The notes: generated from the letters alone by a model not told the origin. 32,320 nt of DNA from Phaeodactylibacter sp. (GCA_024102975.1 JAGFJD010000203.1:1-32320), one strand, 5' to 3'; positions 6,644 to 15,532 are shown, counted from the first letter of the stretch. Numbers and translations: made by a program.

Positions 6644-9600
6644 ATGATTAAAAATCTACTCCTCCTCGCATTAGCCCTGGCCGGCCTCTGCAGCTTTAGC
6701 TATTTCAACAGCGAATGGCAGGCGCCCCTGCCGCCCCCTTCGTCAACGTCCGTTTTATATGCCCGGAACGGAAATCCCAACTGGCTGAAACCCAGGGACG
6801 GCGTTCAGCTCAGTGCAGCAGACGTGCTGCACAAACATGCTTCTGAGCTGGGCCTCGGCCCCCAAGACGAACTGCGCCTGCTCCGGACGCTTTCCGACGA
6901 GCTGAGCATGGCTCACCACCGCTACCAGTTGTACCACCGCAGCGTAAAAGTGCAGGATGCCGAAGTATTCATCCACGAAAAAGGAGGGGTAGTGGAAAGC
7001 CTGAACGGCCACTGGCCCCGGGGGCTGGATGTTGGTCCGGAACCGGCCATCAGCGCCGACGAAGCGCTGGCCCTGGCCCTCGAATATATGCCCGCCACCC
7101 TCTACATGTGGGAAATCGAAGCGGCGGAGCGCATGTTGCAAAAAGTAAACCGGGACGAAAAAGCGACTTTCTATCCGGAGGTGGAATTGGTGCTGGTAGA
7201 CCCGTCCCTGAAACAAAAGCCCGAAGATTACCGCCTGGCCTATACGATGATTATCCATACCAGGGAACCCACCGAGCAACGCAGGCAACTGTTTGTCGAC
7301 GCCCGCAGCGGCGACCTCCTCCTGGAACTCGAACGGATGTGTGACAACCAGGATACGCCCGGCATTGCCGAAACCAAATACAGCGGCACCCGCGAAATCA
7401 TCACCGACTCCGTGAACTCCACCCGGTTCCGCCTCGTCGAAACCGGCCGGGGCGGCGGCATCGAGACCTACGACCTGAATACCGGCACCAACGAGGGAAA
7501 CGCTGTAGATTTTACAGATACCGACAATTACTGGAATAATTTTAACCCCCGGCAGGACGAAGCGGCTACCGACGCCCACTGGGGCGCGGAAATGACTTTC
7601 GACTATTTTGCCCGGGAACACAACTACGCCGGCATAGATGGGGAGAACATGCCTCTGATCAGCTATGTTCATTTCAGCAACAATTGGGTGAACGCCCAAT
7701 GGACAGGGGGATGGGCCCGGTTCGGAGACGGCAACGGAACTTCCTATTCCTCCATGGCCGCCCTGGATATCGTGGCCCACGAATTCGGACATGGCATTAC
7801 CCAGTTCAACGCCGATTTGATCTACCAGGACGAGAGCGGCGCCCTCAACGAGTCCTTCAGCGACATCTTCGGCGCCCTGGTCGAATTCTGGGCATCCCCG
7901 GAGCTGGCAGACTGGAATATGGGCGAAGACGCCAACATCAACGGCAATGGCCTGCGGGATATGTCCAACCCGAAATCCAAAGGGGATCCGGACACCTACC
8001 GCGGCCAAAACTGGATCAGCAGCTCCGAGGACAACGGAGGCGTACACACCAACAGCGGGGTACAAAACTACTGGTTCTACCTGCTCGCCGACGGGGGGAG
8101 CGGTGCCAACGACCGCGGAGACATCTACGAGGTTCAGGGTGTCGGCCTGGACACTGCCGCCGCCATTGCCTTCCGCAACCTGCGGTACTATCTCGGGCGG
8201 CGGTCCGGCTACCTCGACGCCCGCCTGGGCAGCATGCAGGCCGCCGAAGACCTTTACGGTATCTGCTCGGAAGCTGTCATTCAAAATTCCAAAGCCTGGT
8301 ACGCCGTGGGCGTCGGCCCGGAAACGACCGATTTCGACCTGCGCCTGCTGGAAATCCTCAACCCATCCACCATCGAGTGCGGTTTCGGAGAGGCAGAAGC
8401 CATCACCCTGATGTTCCGGTACAACGGATGCAGCGAACAACTCGGGGCAGGCTTTCAAATCCCCATGGCCTTCCAGGTCGATAACGGCCCGGTACACTGG
8501 GACACCCTCACCCTGGATGCCCCGCTGGAAGGCGGCGACACCCTGGCCTACACCTACGCCATACCGGCGTCCGAACTGTCGGCGCCGGCCGTTCACCGGC
8601 TGCGCTGCTGGGCAGGGCTGGAAGCAGACCAGGCAGCCTTTAACGATACCCTCGAACTTTCCGTCGACAACATCCTGGAGCAAAATGTTGACCTGGGGAT
8701 GAGCGACATCCAAAGCCCGTTTTCCGGTTGCTTCCTCCAGGAAAACCTCCTCCCGGTCCAGGTGCAGTTCGGGTTTTTCGGTTGCGACTCCCTGCCAGCC
8801 AACGAGGCCATGGCCTTTTTCTACCGGTTCAACAACGGGGAAATTATAAGCGAAACCACTACTATGCCGGTTACCTTGTATCGCGGCGACTTTTTCAACT
8901 ACACCTTCAGCACCCCGGTTGCAGTCCCTGTCTCTTCCGGCAATGAACTGGACGCCTGGGTACAATACAACCCGGACTACCTGACGGGCAACGACAGCAT
9001 CATCGGCAGGATCGTAGCTAACCCCATTCCCGTTACCAATCCGGGAAAGATCACTTTTGAAGGAGCAGAACGATCGCTGGATTCCCTTTTTATCTCTATT
9101 GCCAAAGAAGGCAACGCCTTCCTCTCGGAGGAGGCAGCCCGTACTGGTAGCTATGGCATTCAGATGACCGGCGGCGACTTCCTCAGCGCCCGGGAACGGG
9201 GCGAAGTAGCGAATCCGGACGAGGATAACGTCTGGGAGGTCAACGAAGTGCTGTCCGCCAAAGTGTGCTTCTGTGCAGACCTGTCCAACCTGGCTGCCGC
9301 CAGCCTGCGTTTTGACCTGCGCCAGACCTACACCACCTACTACCTCACCGGCTTCGGCGGCGTGCGCCCCCTGGGCAGCCCGCTGCGGGTACTGGTGAAC
9401 GGGCAACAGGTGAGCGAAACCTACCGGCCCGGAGGCTTCTCTACTGACCCCTGGAAGACCCATCTCATAGAGCTATCGGATTTTCTGGGCGGCCAGGTGG
9501 AAGTCTGCTTCGAAACCCGCAATGGTTTCAGTAAAGCGTTCGACCCCAACAATAAGGGGGACAACGCCTACCTCGACAACATCGTCATCGGAGACCTTGC

Positions 9601-9859
9601 CCTGAGCGCAGGCGAAAAGGCCGCCATCAGCCGGCCCGTCCGGTTCTTCCCCAACCCTGCCCGGCAAAGTTTGCAGATGGCCGCTCCGCCTTCCCTGAAT
9701 GTGCAGTCGGTGGAAATGTACGATCAGATGGGCGTACGGGTAATGTCCGTTCCCGCCGGAGCGCGCGCCATCGACGTGTCCTCCCTGCCCGCCGGATTGT
9801 ATTTCATACGGGTGAGGGCGGAAGGAAGAGAATTCGTAGAGAAAATGGTGGTGGAATGA
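6644..9859 (+). CDS. Secreted M4 (thermolysin family) metallopeptidase with T9SS tail
   Basis: 1071 aa. A short signal sequence (about 1-20) is followed by an FTP/PepSY-type propeptide (about 30-230). The catalytic domain (about 245-565) has the zinc site HEFGH at 379-383 and the third ligand Glu403 in NESFSD, 24 residues after His379 as in thermolysin. Glu380 is the catalytic base and His468 (GVHTNSGV) the probable transition-state His. Two beta-sandwich modules follow (about 565-680 and 685-800), then a jelly-roll-like module (about 805-985) and a T9SS type A domain (from about 1000, FFPNPARQSLQ … LPAGLYFIRV). It should be secreted, self-activated and used to degrade extracellular protein. 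A strong terminator hairpin follows the stop. Confidence 0.95.
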   Translation: MIKNLLLLALALAGLCSFSYFNSEWQAPLPPPSSTSVLYARNGNPNWLKPRDGVQLSAADVLHKHASELGLGPQDELRLLRTLSDELSMAHHRYQLYHRSVKVQDAEVFIHEKGGVVESLNGHWPRGLDVGPEPAISADEALALALEYMPATLYMWEIEAAERMLQKVNRDEKATFYPEVELVLVDPSLKQKPEDYRLAYTMIIHTREPTEQRRQLFVDARSGDLLLELERMCDNQDTPGIAETKYSGTREIITDSVNSTRFRLVETGRGGGIETYDLNTGTNEGNAVDFTDTDNYWNNFNPRQDEAATDAHWGAEMTFDYFAREHNYAGIDGENMPLISYVHFSNNWVNAQWTGGWARFGDGNGTSYSSMAALDIVAHEFGHGITQFNADLIYQDESGALNESFSDIFGALVEFWASPELADWNMGEDANINGNGLRDMSNPKSKGDPDTYRGQNWISSSEDNGGVHTNSGVQNYWFYLLADGGSGANDRGDIYEVQGVGLDTAAAIAFRNLRYYLGRRSGYLDARLGSMQAAEDLYGICSEAVIQNSKAWYAVGVGPETTDFDLRLLEILNPSTIECGFGEAEAITLMFRYNGCSEQLGAGFQIPMAFQVDNGPVHWDTLTLDAPLEGGDTLAYTYAIPASELSAPAVHRLRCWAGLEADQAAFNDTLELSVDNILEQNVDLGMSDIQSPFSGCFLQENLLPVQVQFGFFGCDSLPANEAMAFFYRFNNGEIISETTTMPVTLYRGDFFNYTFSTPVAVPVSSGNELDAWVQYNPDYLTGNDSIIGRIVANPIPVTNPGKITFEGAERSLDSLFISIAKEGNAFLSEEAARTGSYGIQMTGGDFLSARERGEVANPDEDNVWEVNEVLSAKVCFCADLSNLAAASLRFDLRQTYTTYYLTGFGGVRPLGSPLRVLVNGQQVSETYRPGGFSTDPWKTHLIELSDFLGGQVEVCFETRNGFSKAFDPNNKGDNAYLDNIVIGDLALSAGEKAAISRPVRFFPNPARQSLQMAAPPSLNVQSVEMYDQMGVRVMSVPAGARAIDVSSLPAGLYFIRVRAEGREFVEKMVVE

Positions 9860-9876
9860 CGGAATTAATGCATACT

Positions 9877-9935
9877 CAACTGCAACAGGTTTTCCCGGCC
9901 TTTCAGGTACGGGAAAACCACAAAGGTTGCAGTTG
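9877..9935 (+). terminator. Intrinsic terminator after the metallopeptidase gene
   Basis: Left arm 9877-9897 (CAACTGCAACAGG… to TTTTCCCG) pairs with 9910-9935 (CGGGAAAACC … GTTGCAGTTG) with a small bulge and a 12-base loop; TTTT follows directly. It lies 17 bases beyond the stop. Confidence 0.75.
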
Positions 9936-9974
9936 TTTTCGTACGTCGTACACAACCCCCGGTTCATCAGGGTT

Positions 9975-10095
9975 CAGCTTAACCCAAGTTCGATATGTAG
10001 GCCTCAACTTTCGTTGGCTCAATTTTCGCAGCCAGCCGTCGGCCGTCAACCGTCTGCCGGGGTTGGGGTCTACATATCGAACACCGGTTAAGGGC
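9975..10095. repeat. Long imperfect inverted repeat with period-7 centre (family G)
   Basis: Arms 9975-10008 and 10062-10095 are inverted copies with about 10 mismatches in 34; the best block is TTCGATATGTAG against CTACATATCGAA. The space between contains GCCGTCG, GCCGTCA, ACCGTCT in tandem (about 10035-10056), a period-7 run. It lies in the gene-free stretch 9860-10304. A MITE-like or REP-like element is possible. Confidence 0.6.
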
Positions 10096-10111
10096 GGCCC
10101 GTCCAAAAAAG

Positions 10112-10149
10112 AACCCCATCACCTGGATAGATCGGCTGGCGATGGGGTT
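10112..10149. terminator. Terminator-like hairpin
   Basis: AACCCCATC (10112-10120) pairs perfectly with GATGGGGTT (10141-10149) around a 20-base loop, with an A-rich run before and TTT after. It could end transcription in either direction between the peptidase and the convergent oxidoreductase gene. Confidence 0.4.
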
Positions 10150-10291
10150 TAGTTTCAGGTGTCCTTCTTTTGTGTTTGTTTAGTAAAGGCAGAAAGCCCG
10201 TTATCATAATTCAAAGTTCTGCATTTCACCCATAAGATACTCGTACATATCTTGCATTTTTCTGGACATATGTTGCATTTTGCCGGAAGGA

Positions 10292-10327
10292 GCTGAGGTT
10301 GAGGTTAAGGCTGAGGCTGAGTTTGAG
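10292..10327. repeat. Period-6 repeat (family D), copy 2, encoding a gene's end
   Basis: Six tandem hexamers (GCTGAG, GTTGAG, GTTAAG, GCTGAG, GCTGAG, TTTGAG). The third hexamer contains, on the minus strand, the TAA stop (10305-10307) of the GMC oxidoreductase gene, whose last residues (QTQPQP) are translated repeat. Confidence 0.85.
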
Positions 10328-11897
10328 AGGAAGAGCCTTTTTCCGGGATCAGGTTCATGGCTCTTTCGGAAATGGCGGTGATGGAGAGGGAAGGGTTGAC
10401 GCCAGGGTTAGCTGAGATCATGGCGCCGTCACAAACCAGCATATTTTCGTATCCGAATACCCGGTTATTTTTGTCGATCACGCCTTCGCCGGGATTTTTG
10501 CCCATGACGGCGCCGCCTAAAATGTGGGCGGTGGAGGGAATGCCCATAAGGGGTTCCAGCCCGAAGACGGTTGCTTTGCCGCGGAGGATGCGCGCATAGC
10601 GCTGCGCCAGCTCTTCGGCGCGTGGGATGAACGCGCTGGGCGCCGCGCCCCGGTCGACGGAAGACTGTACAAACCCCAGGCGGTGGCGACGGAAGCGCAG
10701 GGTGCTGTCCAGATGCTGCATAAAGAGCAAGGTAGAAGTACGCTTCGCCCAGTCGTCCACGAACAAAAGCTTCAGGTTGTCCAGTGGATGGGATAGCCAG
10801 TCTTTGATGATCTTTCCCATTCTGGCGGCGAAGCTGCCGCCGTGGGCCATGGGCAACAGGAGCCACCGCCAGAAACCGGAGCCCGCAGCGTAGCGCACCG
10901 GCTCCAGGTGGCTGTTCTCGTCGGTATGCAAAATGGAGCCGATCGCTATGCCTTTCGAGAGGTCTTTGTTCTTGTCGAAGGTAGTGACCGGAATGAGGCT
11001 TTCGTTATTGGTGCGGATGCCGTATCCCACCCGGGCAGACAACCCCGGCAAGGAAGACTGCCGCAGCCGGAGCAACAGGGGGACAGTGCCCAGGACTCCT
11101 CCGGCAAATACAACCCCACGGGCGGTAACCTTCCTCTGCTTTTTCAACCAGGAAGTTGAAGAGCGGTAACGGACCGAATATCCCTCTGATCCGTCGGCCT
11201 GCCCGATGGGCTTTACGTCAACTACTTCTGATTCTGCCCGGATTTCCACGCCCAGTCGCTGCGCCAGGAAAAGATAATTTTTGTCCAGGCTGTTTTTGGC
11301 GTTGTGCCGGCAGCCGGTCATGCAGCCGCCGCAAAAGGTGCAGCCGGCCCGCTCCGGCCCCTTGCCGTCAAAGTAGGGATCGGGAACCATTTTTCCGGCT
11401 TCTCCGAAGAAAACGCCGACTTCCGCAGCTTCGAACTGGCCTGGCCTGCCGATACCGGCGGCAAGTTCTTCCAGGGCCCGGTCGCCTTCCTCCAACTGCG
11501 GGTTGGGCGCTGCCCCCAGCATCTTCCGCGCAGTTTGGTAGAACGGCCGGAGTTCGGCTTCCCAGTCGGCCAGCCCTTTCCAGTTGCCGCTGCTGAAGAA
11601 CTCCCTTTTGGGTACGGGCAGGGTGTTGGCGTATACCAACGAACCGCCACCCACTCCTACGCCCGAGAGGATGGTGATGTGGCGGAAAAAAGTCATTTTC
11701 ATAATGCCGAAAAAGCGAAGGGCGGGCACCCAGAACATCCTGGGCAGGTTCCAGTTTGTCCTGGCAAAATCCTCGCTCCGGTACCACCTGCCCTTTTCGA
11801 TGACCAACACCTTGTAGCCCTTCTCCGCCAGCCGCAGGGCGCTGACCGAGCCGCCAAAGCCGCTGCCTATGATGATATAGTCGTAATCGCGTGTCAT
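10305..11897 (-). CDS. GMC-family FAD oxidoreductase (cholesterol oxidase-like branch)
   Basis: 530 aa from the ATG at 11897, preferred to an upstream ATG at 11954 because the FAD fold begins at once (YDYIIIGSGFGGSVSALRLAEKG region, dinucleotide motif at about 10-25, acidic VIEKG at its end). A Cys-rich CTFCGGCMTGCRHNAKNS motif at about residue 185 marks the bacterial cholesterol-oxidase-like branch of the GMC family. The C-terminal domain has STAHILGGAVMG and NPGVNPSLSITA, carrying the usual His and Asn of the active site. It should oxidise an alcohol, possibly a sterol or another hydrophobic one, passing electrons to O2 or a carrier. The substrate cannot be told. The last six residues and the stop come from a period-6 repeat. 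Confidence 0.88.
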   Translation of the reverse strand: MTRDYDYIIIGSGFGGSVSALRLAEKGYKVLVIEKGRWYRSEDFARTNWNLPRMFWVPALRFFGIMKMTFFRHITILSGVGVGGGSLVYANTLPVPKREFFSSGNWKGLADWEAELRPFYQTARKMLGAAPNPQLEEGDRALEELAAGIGRPGQFEAAEVGVFFGEAGKMVPDPYFDGKGPERAGCTFCGGCMTGCRHNAKNSLDKNYLFLAQRLGVEIRAESEVVDVKPIGQADGSEGYSVRYRSSTSWLKKQRKVTARGVVFAGGVLGTVPLLLRLRQSSLPGLSARVGYGIRTNNESLIPVTTFDKNKDLSKGIAIGSILHTDENSHLEPVRYAAGSGFWRWLLLPMAHGGSFAARMGKIIKDWLSHPLDNLKLLFVDDWAKRTSTLLFMQHLDSTLRFRRHRLGFVQSSVDRGAAPSAFIPRAEELAQRYARILRGKATVFGLEPLMGIPSTAHILGGAVMGKNPGEGVIDKNNRVFGYENMLVCDGAMISANPGVNPSLSITAISERAMNLIPEKGSSSQTQPQP

Positions 11898-11931
11898 CTG
11901 GTAATAAAGCGAAGTATTTTCAAATCTCTGC

Positions 11932-11963
11932 CTGACAATATAACAATACGGCAATATAACAAT
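11932..11963. repeat. Period-8 tandem repeat (family F)
   Basis: Four exact-length octamers read on the minus strand as ATTGTTAT, ATTGCCGT, ATTGTTAT, ATTGTCAG. They lie 34 bases upstream of the oxidoreductase start and between it and the decayed transporter. Unlike most other families here, no inverted arm is evident. Confidence 0.65.
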
Positions 11964-11984
11964 AAAACCATTCCCCTGCCTCGC

Positions 11985-12406
11985 CTACCCCCGCAGTTCC
12001 GTCCCGATCCCCGGCAGCGGCGCCACGACCAGGTACAAGAGCAGGGTCAGCAGGATAATGCTGATGAAACTGAGCCACAGCCCACACCTTGCCATCTGCG
12101 GATGGCAACCCGGTCGCTGGCGAAAATGACTGCACTGGTCCCTGTGCCGGAGGGCAGCATAAAGGCAAAGGAGCAGGCAAAAGTGGCTGTTATCATCAGC
12201 AGCAGAGGGATGGTGCGCCGGCTTGTGCCCAACAGCTTTATGGCTACCAGGGCCATGCGCTTGTGCAGGCACTGCAGTTCGATTGCCTTTGCCAGGAAAA
12301 AACCGGCCAGCAACATCAGCACGTAGGTGTGCCCGTAATTCAATCCGGCTGTTGTTGCATGGCGGCGAACTGGAGTTCTTTCACCCGGTGGGAAAAAACA
12401 AGGCAA
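11985..12406 (-). pseudogene. Decayed SLC13/DASS-type anion transporter
   Basis: Pieces of a divalent anion:Na+ symporter appear in order on the minus strand but in two frames. Near the 5' side is the helix pair around GLNYGHTYVLMLLAGFFLAKAIE…LHKRMALVAIKLLGTS. It runs straight into AFMLPSGTGTSAVIFAS, a motif that in intact family members lies hundreds of residues later. A shift into another frame then gives the C-terminal helix MARCGLWLSFISIILLTLLL and a TAG at 11985-11987. So there is a large internal deletion plus a frameshift, and the gene is dead. The family call rests on remembered motifs. Confidence 0.75.
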
Positions 12407-12546
12407 GTATTACCGCTCCCTTAGACGATGTTTTCAGGGCAGCCCTCGAACGGCTCAGGCTTCCGACCCTTTGGCAAAGTATAATGACAGGGTGAATCGC
12501 ACGGTAAAAGAAAAGAATAAAACAAAATATATAGATACTTATATGT

Positions 12547-12602
12547 TTTGGGTTTTTTTTTGTATCTTGGGCCGCAGTATGCGGGATATACTCCATATCC
12601 CG
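12547..12602 (+). promoter_or_regulatory. Possible promoter and 5'UTR hairpin of the thiolase gene
   Basis: TATCTTGG at 12563-12570 is one base from the TAnnTTTG element; a TTTG at 12547-12550 is closer than normal. Just downstream CGGGATAT (12582-12589) and ATATCCCG (12595-12602) form a perfect 8-base-pair hairpin, about 47 bases before the ATG. Confidence 0.35.
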
Positions 12603-12648
12603 AACTCATCAATCCCTAAATTTAAAATCTACAAACAATCCAAAGAAC

Positions 12649-13839
12649 ATGGCAGAACTAAATGAAGTCGTAATACTCAGTGGCGCCCGCACAGCCATTG
12701 GCACTTTTGGCGGATCCCTGCAGACGGTTCCCCCCATTGAACTGGCTACTACGTGTTCGAAAGAAGCCATCAAACGATCCGGCATCAGCGCCGAAGAGAT
12801 CGGGCACACTTTTTTTGGTAACGTCATTCACACGGAACAGCGGGACATGTACCTGTCCCGCGTCGTATCCGTGCAGGCCGGCGTCCCCAAAGAAACGCCG
12901 GCCATGACGCTCAACCGCCTGTGCGGCAGCGGCCTGGAGGCGATCGTACAGGCCGCCCGCGTCATTCAGATGGGCGAATGCGAAGCCGCCCTCGCCGGCG
13001 GAGCGGAGAACATGAGCCGCGGCGGCTACATGCTGCCCAACCTGCGGTGGGGCCAGCGCATGGGCGATGCCGGCGGAGTCGATATGATGGTCGGTGCCCT
13101 GACCGACCCCTTCGGGCACGGCCACATGGGCATCACCGCCGAAAATGTAGCGGACAAATACCACATCAGCCGGCAGCAGCAGGATGAGTTCGCGGTGGAA
13201 AGCCAGAATCGGGCGGTCAATGCTATCGAGAAAGGATACTTCAAAGACCAGATCGTGCCGGTGGAAATAGCCGGCCGCAAGCAGACGATCGTCTTCGACA
13301 CCGATGAATATCCCCGCGCCGGCTCCACCATCGAGGGCATGCAAAAACTGCGTCCGGCGTTTAAAAGAGATGGCGGCACAGTGACCGCCGGCAACGCTTC
13401 CGGCATCAATGACGGCGCTGCCGCCGTCGTACTCATGAATGCAGCAACGGCAAAAGCCAGAGGACTCAAGCCCATGGCCCGTATCGTAGCGTACGGCCAC
13501 GGTGGCGTCGAACCCGCCGAAATGGGCATGGGCCCGGTGCCGGCCGTGAAAAACGCCCTGGATAAAGCCGGCCTGAGCATCAAGGATATAGACGTCATCG
13601 AATCCAACGAAGCCTTCGCCGCCCAGGCCTGTGCCGTAGCCAAGGAACTCAGCTTCCCGGCTGACAAGACCAACCCGAACGGAGGCGCCATCGCCCTCGG
13701 CCACCCCATCGGCGCTACCGGCGCTATCATCACAGTAAAACTGATGTACGAACTGCAGCGCACCGGCGGCCGCTACGGCCTGGTAACGATGTGCATCGGC
13801 GGCGGCCAGGGGATCGCTATGGTCATCGAAAGAATGTAA
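12649..13839 (+). CDS. Acetyl-CoA C-acetyltransferase (thiolase)
   Basis: 396 aa, the normal length for the thiolase family. It condenses two acetyl-CoA to acetoacetyl-CoA or runs the reverse. The acyl-accepting Cys92 lies in NRLCGSGLEA, the active-site His352 in GHPIGATGA and the second Cys382 in CIGGGQG. The NEAFAAQ motif is also present, so all catalytic residues are in place. The start ATG begins the typical N-terminal strand (VVILSGARTAIGTF). It is a single gene ended by hairpins at 13851-13886 and 13946-13975. It could serve fatty acid oxidation, polyhydroxybutyrate or ketone metabolism; the context does not decide. Confidence 0.95.
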   Translation: MAELNEVVILSGARTAIGTFGGSLQTVPPIELATTCSKEAIKRSGISAEEIGHTFFGNVIHTEQRDMYLSRVVSVQAGVPKETPAMTLNRLCGSGLEAIVQAARVIQMGECEAALAGGAENMSRGGYMLPNLRWGQRMGDAGGVDMMVGALTDPFGHGHMGITAENVADKYHISRQQQDEFAVESQNRAVNAIEKGYFKDQIVPVEIAGRKQTIVFDTDEYPRAGSTIEGMQKLRPAFKRDGGTVTAGNASGINDGAAAVVLMNAATAKARGLKPMARIVAYGHGGVEPAEMGMGPVPAVKNALDKAGLSIKDIDVIESNEAFAAQACAVAKELSFPADKTNPNGGAIALGHPIGATGAIITVKLMYELQRTGGRYGLVTMCIGGGQGIAMVIERM

Positions 13840-13850
13840 CCGTTAATCCG

Positions 13851-13886
13851 GGCAGTAAAACCTGGCCGAAGCCGGGTTTTACTGCC
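13851..13886 (+). terminator. Strong hairpin after the thiolase gene
   Basis: GGCAGTAAAACCTGGC (13851-13866), loop CGAA, and GCCGGGTTTTACTGCC (13871-13886) give a 16-base-pair stem with one G-U pair, 11 bases after the stop. No T run follows, so it may act with the next hairpin or protect the RNA end. Confidence 0.6.
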
Positions 13887-13945
13887 GCGACTCTGAGTTG
13901 CCGCCCCTCCGGCGGCAACCGAAGAAAGGTAAGTTGACACAAGAA

Positions 13946-13975
13946 AAAAGAGCCGGCGCATGCGCTGGCTCTTTT
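13946..13975. terminator. Bidirectional intrinsic terminator
   Basis: AAAAGAGCCGGCGC (13946-13959) and GCGCTGGCTCTTTT (13962-13975) form a stem with one G-U pair, preceded by an A run and followed by T-rich sequence. It ends 36 bases before the start of the EcoRV-like gene, leaving little room for a promoter for that gene. Confidence 0.75.
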
Positions 13976-14011
13976 CATTTTAAAGTGTTTTTTTATCCTT
14001 ATCCTGCGGCA

Positions 14012-14655
14012 ATGAACGAAGTAAAGCAGGAATTCCTCAATTTGCTGAAAGAGTTTTCCAAATCTTTAACAGCTTATGTTTCTACCAATAGTCAAGACTG
14101 GAAAATAAAAGGTTTCATCGATGTCGACAAAACTATTTATACTATTTCAGCCGATACAAAGATTATTTCCAAAATCCTGGAAATTCAACTATATCCCAAA
14201 TTCAGGCAATTTGCTGAAGAAACCGGTTATGAAATCATTCTGGCAGAAAAACAAAATTGGTATCCGGACTTGTCTTTTGTAAACTTAAAAAATCCTAAAA
14301 TAAAGTTTGCAGTTGACATAAAAACGACTTATAGGCTAGAGGACTACCCTGGCTTTTGTAGTGGCTTTACTCTTGGGTCACATGGTGAATACTTTCGAAA
14401 CAGAACGAGCACAAAAAATATCCAATTCCCTTATTCCGATTATATTGCTCATTTATGCCTAGGCGTAATTTATACCCGAGCCTTATCCGCCGATATAGAC
14501 GAAACCAAAATTTTATACTTATCTGACCTGGACAAGATTACTTCTGTGATTAAAGATAAGGAGGGAGCGAAACCAAAAAGTATGACTACCCTACTCAATT
14601 GTTGTTAAAGCTTGAAGAGGAGAAAAGAGGGCTGAAGAAATCCTTGCACCTATAG
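14012..14655 (+). pseudogene. Broken EcoRV-family restriction endonuclease
   Basis: From ATG 14012 the frame gives 198 aa ending at 14608. It matches the type II endonuclease EcoRV (about 245 aa, cuts GATATC) as I remember it: KQNWYPDL like the Q-loop region, then AVDIKTTY, FTLG, RN.T.KNI.(F/Y)P..(D/Q)YIAH and VIYTR. The catalytic set is present: Glu57, Asp86, Asp102 and Lys104, with the 16-residue Asp-Asp spacing of EcoRV. After about residue 181 the similarity stops; the R-loop (GSGNT-type) and C-terminal subdomain are absent. A different frame to TAG 14653-14655 (KKYDYPTQLLLKLEEEKRG) looks protein-like and may be the original C-terminus, implying a deletion or frameshift. It is AT-rich beside GC-rich neighbours, and no methyltransferase lies nearby: a transferred, dying gene. 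Confidence 0.82.
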
Positions 14656-14665
14656 GCAGCAGGTG

Positions 14666-15532
14666 TCACGAATACCCCGTCTCCCGTTCCCCCTTCCGGA
14701 TAATCTTCTTTGCTTCCTTCCCTTTGATCGCAATCCCCTCATCATCCAGCCATACGATGGCCCCGGTAGGGCAACGCTGAATGGGCGCCTGGGTCTGGTG
14801 ATGTTTCGAATAATCGACTACCGGCAGGTTGTGAATCATCTCGATGAGGCTGCCCGGAGCGTCCATGGCGCATTTGCCGCAGGCCGTACAGCCTACCTGG
14901 CATTCCTCCAGGATATCGTCGCCCTGTTCCAGGTTTTTGCAGTTTACCCAAAGCCGGCGGCTCACCGGTTGCAGGGAGAAGAGGTCTTTGGGGCACACCT
15001 CTACACAATCGCCACAGGCCGTACATTTATCGACATCCACCACCGGCAGCGAAAAGGGGTTCATGGTGATGGCATCAAAATCGCAGACCGCCTCACAGTC
15101 GCCGAAGCCCAGGCAGCCCCAGAAACAACCCTTACCCCCTCCGGATACCAACGATGCCGCCTGACAGCTCTGAATCCCCTTGTACCGGGCGCGGTTCAGC
15201 GCAACGTTGGTACCGCCGGCACAGGCCAGGCGGGCCACCCGCTTTTCTTCAGCACCCAGGTCGACGCCCAGATACCGGGCGATATTCACCCGCCCCTCTT
15301 CCGAACTCACCGTACACTTGCCCGGCAGGGCACCGCCGGAAACCAGCGCTTCAGCAAAGGGCCGGCACCCCGGGTAGCCGCAGGCACCGCAGTTGGCATG
15401 CGGCAGCATATCTTCCACCACATCGATGCGCGGATCTTCGTAGACATACAGCTTCCGGTTGGCCACAATGAGCATAGAGGCCAGCAAAAAAGTCAATCCG
15501 CCCAGCGCGGCAAGTGCAATGAGTATTGTCAT
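14666..15532 (-). CDS. rnfB: Rnf complex subunit B (ferredoxin-binding iron-sulfur protein)
   Basis: 288 aa. RnfB takes electrons from reduced ferredoxin on the cytoplasmic face. An N-terminal helix (about 3-24) anchors it. The first [4Fe-4S] site uses Cys48, Cys51, Cys56 and Cys73 (NCGACGYPGC…GKC). Then comes CFWGCLGFGDCEAVC and two ferredoxin-type motifs (CTACGDCVEVCP; CQVGCTACGKC … CPTGAI), which is the long multi-cluster form. It is the last gene of the leftward nifJ-rnf operon, separated from rnfA by a small membrane protein gene and an FNR gene. A 130-base gap with a period-6 repeat lies upstream. It converges with the EcoRV remnant. Confidence 0.95.
   Translation of the reverse strand: MTILIALAALGGLTFLLASMLIVANRKLYVYEDPRIDVVEDMLPHANCGACGYPGCRPFAEALVSGGALPGKCTVSSEEGRVNIARYLGVDLGAEEKRVARLACAGGTNVALNRARYKGIQSCQAASLVSGGGKGCFWGCLGFGDCEAVCDFDAITMNPFSLPVVDVDKCTACGDCVEVCPKDLFSLQPVSRRLWVNCKNLEQGDDILEECQVGCTACGKCAMDAPGSLIEMIHNLPVVDYSKHHQTQAPIQRCPTGAIVWLDDEGIAIKGKEAKKIIRKGERETGYS

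Noticed and set aside
6755..9463. A 902-codon open frame antisense to the M4 peptidase
   Set aside because: Shadow frame; the sense strand carries a complete peptidase with zinc site and T9SS domain.
13898..14011. An upstream TTG start for the EcoRV-like gene adding 38 residues
   Set aside because: The extension reads through a terminator hairpin and has no similarity; ATG 14012 fits the family N-terminus.
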